Part shown: in pieces, positions 58,402 through 64,000 of the stretch
How the letters are laid out: the number at the start of each line of letters is the position of its first letter
Position numbering within the stretch: the first letter of the stretch is position 1
DNA from: Portulaca oleracea
Taxonomy: Eukaryota > Streptophyta > Magnoliopsida > Caryophyllales > Portulacaceae
Direction of reading: 5' to 3'
Assembly: GCA_029582165.1 (NCBI GenBank)
Contig: CM055873.1
Coordinates: forward strand, 41,724,795-41,788,794
Length of the DNA: 64,000 bases
Program-made: the position numbers and the translations under genes
The notes under the pieces: generated by a model
What the model was told of the DNA's origin: nothing
What the model saw: the letters and a program-made list of their open reading frames with translations, nothing else
Databases searched by the model: none

Positions 58402-58617
58402 CTACCTCCGTCCCTAAATAATAGTCAATTTGACTAAACTTTGATCGTTGATTACTTACAAATTATAATGAGTTACAATATAAAATTAATATTTATTGTA
58501 ATTTTTAGTACAATATCTTTCTAATGATGATAATTTCATATTGTAACTCATTACAATTTGTGAGTAATCAACAGTCAAAGTTTAGTCAAATGGACAATTA
58601 TTTAGGGACGGAGGTAG
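58402..58617. mobile_element. Stowaway MITE, copy 3, best preserved
   Basis: The perfect ends CTACCTCCGTCCCTAAATAA pair with each other, TA flanks both sides (58400-58401 and 58618-58619), and the element is 216 bp. It lies between the two HAD copies. Confidence 0.92.
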
Positions 58618-59208
58618 TACTCCCTTTCGAAAAAAGGTTGTCATAGGTCGGCTCGGGTAAGTGTAAGAGCACATGTAGGCCTCGGGATATGAGATGGGTT
58701 TCCGTGCAAGATCCTCCAAATTTTTCTACACACCTGTAGAGTTGGATGGTAAGTGGATGAGGATAAAAATTTACCGTCTTTTATTGAAGATTACTGAAAA
58801 TTATCGAAACTTATCATACCTACCAAAAATAACATTTAACATACAAACTGAAAGTAAACAAAATTTATCAAAACTTACCAATAATAATATTTACATTTTT
58901 TACCATACCTACTGTCTACCACTGAATTTACCAAAACTTGTCAAAAATAAGGTTGGAAAAAGTGGATAGATGCTGTGAATTTACCAAAACACTCTAGCGT
59001 TCTAGATCTCCATTTCATTTACGAGGGTAGGATGGTGTATAGCCCAAAGATACGGCAAATTGGCCTAACTAAACCCAAGACACATAATGGGTGTAGTTTC
59101 AAGGCTCCAGCCCATCTCAAACACAGCGATGTGATGCTCCCTTCATCTTCACTCCCTGCTCATCAGCTTCGTCACTGAGATTCTTCACCCAGAAAAGTTG
59201 GCTTTAAC
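58618..59208. other. Promoter region and flank of the intact HAD gene
   Basis: Positions 58770-58950 carry the dispersed TTACCAAAA/TTTTGGTAA repeat. From about 59100 the sequence becomes similar to the region upstream of the pseudogene ATG (TTCTTCACCCAGAAAAG against ATCTTCACCAGGAAAA), marking the left edge of the duplication. Confidence 0.5.
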
Positions 59209-62200
59209 ATGGCGATGCCCAATTTTGCTGTGCCAACCAACGATGCTCAGCTTTTCCAGTTCTCCACTGGCATTGAACACATTGCTCAAACTCGTCGCTT
59301 TAAGGTTCGTTTTCTCATTCTATTCACCCAATTATTGCCCATCTCCAATTAGGTTTTGGATTCCATTTATTACCCTTCAATACTCTTTAAAAGTTCTCGG
59401 ATTTACTTGGGGTATTATCTGGGTTCTTTTCTTTTAGTTTCCTTGAAAAATTTAGTCTTTTTCATCATTCTCGATTTATGATCATCTGGGCAAACTTGTA
59501 TTACTGCTCATAATTATCAGATTAAGACTACTCCTACCATTTCCTGTTGCTAGGGCTCTATGGGATGGTAAATAGACTTCAAAAGTTCTACAAATTGTGA
59601 TGTTGTTGGATATAAACTAACCACAGGAAATGAACTGTATCTTGCATTTTGATGCAATTTTCTAGTTTCTTATGGTAAATATCAAATGCACATGCCTTGT
59701 TCTCTGATGGGCTCAGCCTTATTTTATAAAGTGATATTTTCCATATGAATTATTGAACTTGCTCATATTAGTCCTTTTCAATGTTATAACAAGGGAAATG
59801 GTTTTGAGACATAAGAGTGCTGAATATGCAAGAAATTGGGGTAGTTATACTATGATCAAACCAAGCAATACTGTCTTCTAGACAGTGCAAGTAATGAGGC
59901 TCCCATTTAAGGGTTTCAATGACTTATGTGGGACTTTTGAGGGAGGGATAATATGCATTAGGAAAGCTGCTTCACAAATCCTATTCCTGAGTTTGATTTA
60001 AAGATTTTTTTTTTGGTCATGTATTGATAGGCATGGTTTCTAGATCAGTTTGGAGTTCTACATGATGGGAAAAAGCCATACCCAGGTGCTATTTCAACAT
60101 GTATGTCATGGTTGGTTTCATTCTGTATTTGGTAAGCAAGTTTTGCATTGATCCATGGAGCCATTTTTGTTGTCATGGTGTTCTCCTTATTGTCGAAATT
60201 ACGTATTTTGCAACAGTGGAAATGCTCGCGAAATCAGGGGCCAAAATGGTGGTTATAAGCAACTCCTCAAGACGAGCGTCTGTGACATATGAGAAAATGA
60301 GAAGTATGGGATTTGATCCTTCTCTTCTTCTAGGCGCCATAACCAGTGGAGAATTGACGCATCAATACCTAGAAAGGTTGGTGACACCTTAGGCTAAGAC
60401 CATTTCATAGTCAAAACATGCAAAATTATTGTTGTGCTATCAGCAGTTTAGGCTAAATCATGATTCTCTCAAAATCTTGTTTCCAACATATGTGACTACT
60501 GTTCTTGCTGATAATATCAGTCGCTTCATGCAAAAAGAAAAGTAGGGCCAAACATGCGAATTTGCATTGCCATTTTTTTTTTGTTGCGTTATCTTCCACT
60601 ATTAAAACTTCATGTACGCATGTAAACAACCTTTTCTGTTTCTCTTTAAATGATGCTCTGGAGTCCTGTATGATCTCCTGTATATGTAAAGAAAGCTGCT
60701 TGATCTCCTTGTTATACTTTCTTTCTTTCTTTACTATCTGTCTATACCTGGGCTGTTCATGCACACATCTCTCTTGTTAACTGTATATTGCATGAATATT
60801 GTAGTCAGAACTTAGAAGGTATTGCTTTGTAATGTGTTTTCTTGTTGAATTTCTACACGCAGATTGTCCTTGGGCAATTATGCGGCATGCCTTTAGAACA
60901 TTATTTCTCAAATGCTTCACATACCTCATAACAGTATAACACATTTGTTAGAAGGCATAATCATGAGCTGTTCTTAAACTCAGACATCTGCCTTACTTTT
61001 ATTTTCTGATGGTAACTCTTGTGTTAGTGTTATCCTCATGACCATTATGATTGTCTTCTGTGAGTGTTGAACCTTATTTGAAAACTTCCTTTATCTCACT
61101 TTTTTTGATAGGCGAGATGATCCTTGGTTTGCTGCACTTGGAAGGTCCTGCATCCATATGACATGGAATGACCGGGGTGCCATATCTCTCGAGGTATGAT
61201 CGCAGCAGCTCTAGACAATATAAATTGTGTTGATAATGTAAATTAGTTGATCAGAGCAATGGTTTGTGCAGGGCCTTGGCCTGAAAGTTGTGGATAATGT
61301 TGAAGATGCTGAATTTATTTTAGCCCATGGCACCGAAGCACTGGGCACACCATCTGGATCTGCAGTTTCTAAGAGCCTGGAGGATCTCGAGAAGATATTG
61401 GAACAGTGTGCTGCAAGAAAAATTCCTATGGTGGTGGCTAATCCAGATTATGTCACTGTCGCGGCAAGAGATTTACGGGTCATGCCTGGTATGTTTTTTT
61501 CCCTTCTTATAATGCTCAAAAAAGTTGTTGAATTGCAAAGTATGCTAACTGCTGTCATCCTTTTGAGACCATTGGAATTTAGCAGCAATGCACAACACAG
61601 TTCTCACATGTTCTTACAACTACAAGCTTCTGAAATTTTGCTTCCTGTAAATAATATTTCCCCACAGGAACACTCGCAGCAAAATACGAACAACTAGGTG
61701 GGGAAGTAAAGTGGATGGGAAAGCCGGGAAAGGTAACCTCCATCACCAGTTTTTCTGCCTTTTTTTTCTGTAATTGTCTCTATAGTATTGTGAAACGTTA
61801 TTCTGAGTGAGGGGCAAAAGGATGGATTCAGTTTTAATGATGAATGAAGACTGATGAAAGCCAAGGAACCCAAATCTTTATACCCTAGTAGTTCATTCTT
61901 CCAAATCTACCTGAAATTGGAGATTTTACAATAATAAATGATCTTGTAAACTAGAATGACACCACCTTAGTATCTAAGCCCATCTTATACAACATGATGA
62001 AACATCAATTTTCTTGCCTTATTATTATAAATTGTATGTCCAGATACTAGATTACCCTCTTTTTTGTTTGAAATACCTTGCATATTTTCAAATGATGTGG
62101 GGTGTCAAATTTCCATACAATAAAATAAGGGTGCGCTACGATGAGAACTGAGATGAAGAGTTTGAATGAACACAAGTAACAAGTGCTAAATTGACGCTTT

Positions 62201-62528
62201 AATTTGAAGGCTCAAGTAGCATGCTTGTCTGTTGGATTTTGAATCTGAGACTTGAGATACATGAATTGGGCAGATTATCTATGAATCAGCGATGGCCATG
62301 GCGGGTGTTGACCCATCAGAATGTGTTGCTGTAGGGGACTCTCTTCATCATGACATAAAAGGTGCAAATGCAGTAGGAATGCAGTCGATATTCATCACAG
62401 GAGGCATCCATGCGACTGAGCTGGGGCTTGATCATTTCGGACAAGTTGCAAAAGCATCGAAAGTGCGGGAGCTTGCATCCAAATGTGATGCTTATCCCAC
62501 ATTCGTGGTGCCTGCATTTACATGGTGA
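59209..62528 (+). CDS. HAD-superfamily (subfamily IIA) phosphatase-like protein, 314 aa, 7 exons
   Basis: Exons 59209-59304, 60031-60100, 60217-60376, 61112-61193, 61272-61488, 61668-61732, 62274-62528 join in phase with GT-AG sites to give 945 bp. Motif I is LDQFGVLHDG with nucleophile D37; the usual second Asp (D+2) is Phe, as in a subset of HAD-IIA proteins. Motif II is VISNSS (67-72). The cap region follows (about 85-200). Motif III is K227 in MGKPGK, and motif IV is GDSLHHDIKGAN (251-262). NagD-like HAD-IIA enzymes remove phosphate from small metabolites; the substrate here is unknown. No transit peptide is obvious. It resembles a single-copy Arabidopsis gene (At5g10460-like, from memory). 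The upstream tandem copy is broken, so this is likely the working gene. Confidence 0.92.
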
Positions 62529-62940
62529 GAGTCTGGCATTCGTCGTTATACCTGGTAGTGTTCAGGAAGCCCAAGAAAGGCTTGATCCCCAGAAGAAGTG
62601 TGTTCAGTGTGTTCATTCCTTGGGTGGCATTTTTTAACTCTGAGTAGGAACAAATACCCCTGTTCAAGATGTTATCCTACTTATGCTGAATCTTTACTGA
62701 TAATTTGGAGATTTTGGCCTGCAAATTTGCAAATTTGTAACATTAATGATGGAAGATTTACAAATCTCAAATGGTGTAATTTCTCATGTTCCAAAGACAT
62801 TTGGAGAAATTAATTGAAGAGCCCTTATTTCTACCAGACTTTATATGTTCAAGTATGCTTAGCCTTAGACTAGTAAACATCTTCGAAGATGCGAGTGAAG
62901 GCGGAGACACATGGGCCCGATCAATGCAAATACTCTAATA
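62529..62940. other. 3' UTR and flank of the HAD gene
   Basis: The start is similar to the region after the pseudogene stop (CAAAGGCTTAATCCCC against AGAAAGGCTTGATCCCC), marking the right side of the duplication. No further gene. Confidence 0.6.
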
Positions 62941-63889
62941 GAGTTCTTGGATAAAATTGCCACTAAACTATGTAAAAATTGCAAATTTGTCATCCGCAAA
63001 AATATGTTATAAAACTGCCATTAATTTATGTTTATGGTGACAAAAATGTCACTTTACCGAATCAGAACATGTTGTAGCCCGGTTAAACCCCCCCCCCCCC
63101 CCCAACCCCATCTTCTTCTTCCTCATCCCTCCCCCATTTCCCCTTCTTCATTCCCCATAAACAACCTTCTTCCTATTTGTTCCAAGCCCAAAAATTAGGG
63201 TTTTTCTTCTCCTTCAATTGTTGGTTCAAGAAGCCCTAATTTCTCACAAAAAGCAACAATGGATGCACAGTAGCTGAACAGAGGAGAGAGAAAGTGAGTT
63301 TTTGGGCAGTTTTATATGTTGCAAGATTGATGTTTTTCGGGGCGTTTTGGGTTAAAATAAGTAAGTATAATTTCCAATTGATGATTTTTTAAGATTAGAG
63401 TATATGGATTTACGTGATTTGGTTTGATTTGGACAGTTTGGATGGGTGGGTTTGATTCGTTTTTCTTGAGTGTTGGTTGTTTTTGCAACTGTGGTGGGTG
63501 GTGGTGGTGTTAGCAGTGTGACAATGTCAGTCATGGTGATGTTGGGTGAGGGTGGCTGCATCGGTGGTTTTGGTGGTGGCTGCGTCGGTGGTTTTGGTGG
63601 TGGCAAGCAGTGGTGGTGGTGTAATGGTGGCAATGGAGGTGGAAGGATGGGGTTAGAGAGGGGGTGTTAGCTTTTAGGGGTTTTTTTTAGTTGATTAGGT
63701 AATTAGTGAATGTAATTAGTGAATTAGAATGGGTTTACCTGCTATACTAGGTTACTCAACAATTCCAGCAGGTTAGGTGATATTTTTATCACCATAAACA
63801 TAAATTAATGGCAGTTTCATAACATGTTTTTTTTGGATGACAAATTTACCATTTTGACATAGTTTAGTGGTATTTTTATCTGAGAACTC
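62941..63889. mobile_element. Long-TIR element, probable relative of 51834-52795
   Basis: The left arm (GAGTTCTTGGATAAAATTGC, then AACTGCCATTAATTTATG-type sequence) pairs over about 130 bp with the right arm. The ends resemble GAGTGTTGCSATAAAAATG of the other element. A flank word ACTCTAATA against ACTCTCTAACA may be a worn target duplication. The interior has a 16-base C run (63088-63103), a gene-like leader, and a TGGTGG-rich stretch (63480-63640). Frames over the TGGTGG-rich stretch are repeat artefacts. Confidence 0.65.
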
Positions 63890-64000
63890 GACTCTCTAAC
63901 AGTTAACTGATTTGGATTTAAGCTCAAACTCGGATCATTCAAACTATTTTTATTCGTTTATAGCTCACTCAAGAGGAATTTTTATCTCCTACACGTTAAA

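Noticed and set aside
63470..63670. Gly/Val-rich frame
   Set aside because: Produced by a GGTGGT-type repeat inside a transposable element.

Overview
This is nuclear DNA of a flowering plant, most likely a eudicot. The evidence is spliced genes with GT-AG introns, a plant-type CCT chaperonin subunit, a chloroplast-targeted protein, and many plant transposon families. The species cannot be named from the sequence. Only about 10% of the window is host gene; most of the rest is transposable elements, often nested.

Layout. (1) 0.3-3.7 kb: an element with long inverted ends that contains a Ty1/copia remnant, whose gag is in turn split by a Tourist-like MITE. (2) 6.8-7.3 kb: a Mutator-like MITE with a 9-bp target duplication. 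(3) 7.74-8.26 kb: an intronless gene for a small four-helix membrane protein of unknown function. (4) 9.3-23.8 kb: a nest. An old inverted-repeat DNA element holds two MITEs, a SINE, a 10.6-kb Ty3/gypsy (Athila-like) element and a 5'-truncated LINE. The gypsy element has two 1452-bp LTRs, a long gag-protease ORF and a second ORF, but no reverse transcriptase, RNase H or integrase. (5) 26.2-33.1 kb: two apparent solo LTRs of one gypsy family, about 3.4 kb each, one inside the other in opposite orientation. (6) 33.1-37.1 kb: non-coding DNA with a long hairpin, GC-rich near-palindromic repeats and two foldback elements. (7) 37.5-45.8 kb: the complete 11-exon gene for CCT subunit beta (527 aa). 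Intron 9 carries a 1268-bp hAT element with an exact 8-bp target duplication. (8) 47.4-49.6 kb: a two-exon gene for a 136-aa protein with a chloroplast transit peptide and a twin-arginine thylakoid signal. (9) 50.0-53.2 kb: a decayed gypsy gag on the minus strand and a Mutator-like element inside another DNA element. (10) 53.3-62.5 kb: a tandem duplication of a seven-exon HAD-family phosphatase gene. The upstream copy is a pseudogene with three independent lesions; the downstream copy is intact (314 aa). (11) 62.9-63.9 kb: another long-TIR element.

The host genes have unrelated roles: cytosolic protein folding, a thylakoid lumen protein, a phosphatase and a membrane protein. They do not form a pathway. 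Four Stowaway/Tourist-type MITEs lie in or beside them. I saw no tRNA or rRNA gene and no CRISPR-like array. I found nothing that counts as an undescribed system. The most unusual objects are the pol-less Athila-like element with two long ORFs, the nested opposed solo LTRs, and the broken/intact HAD pair.
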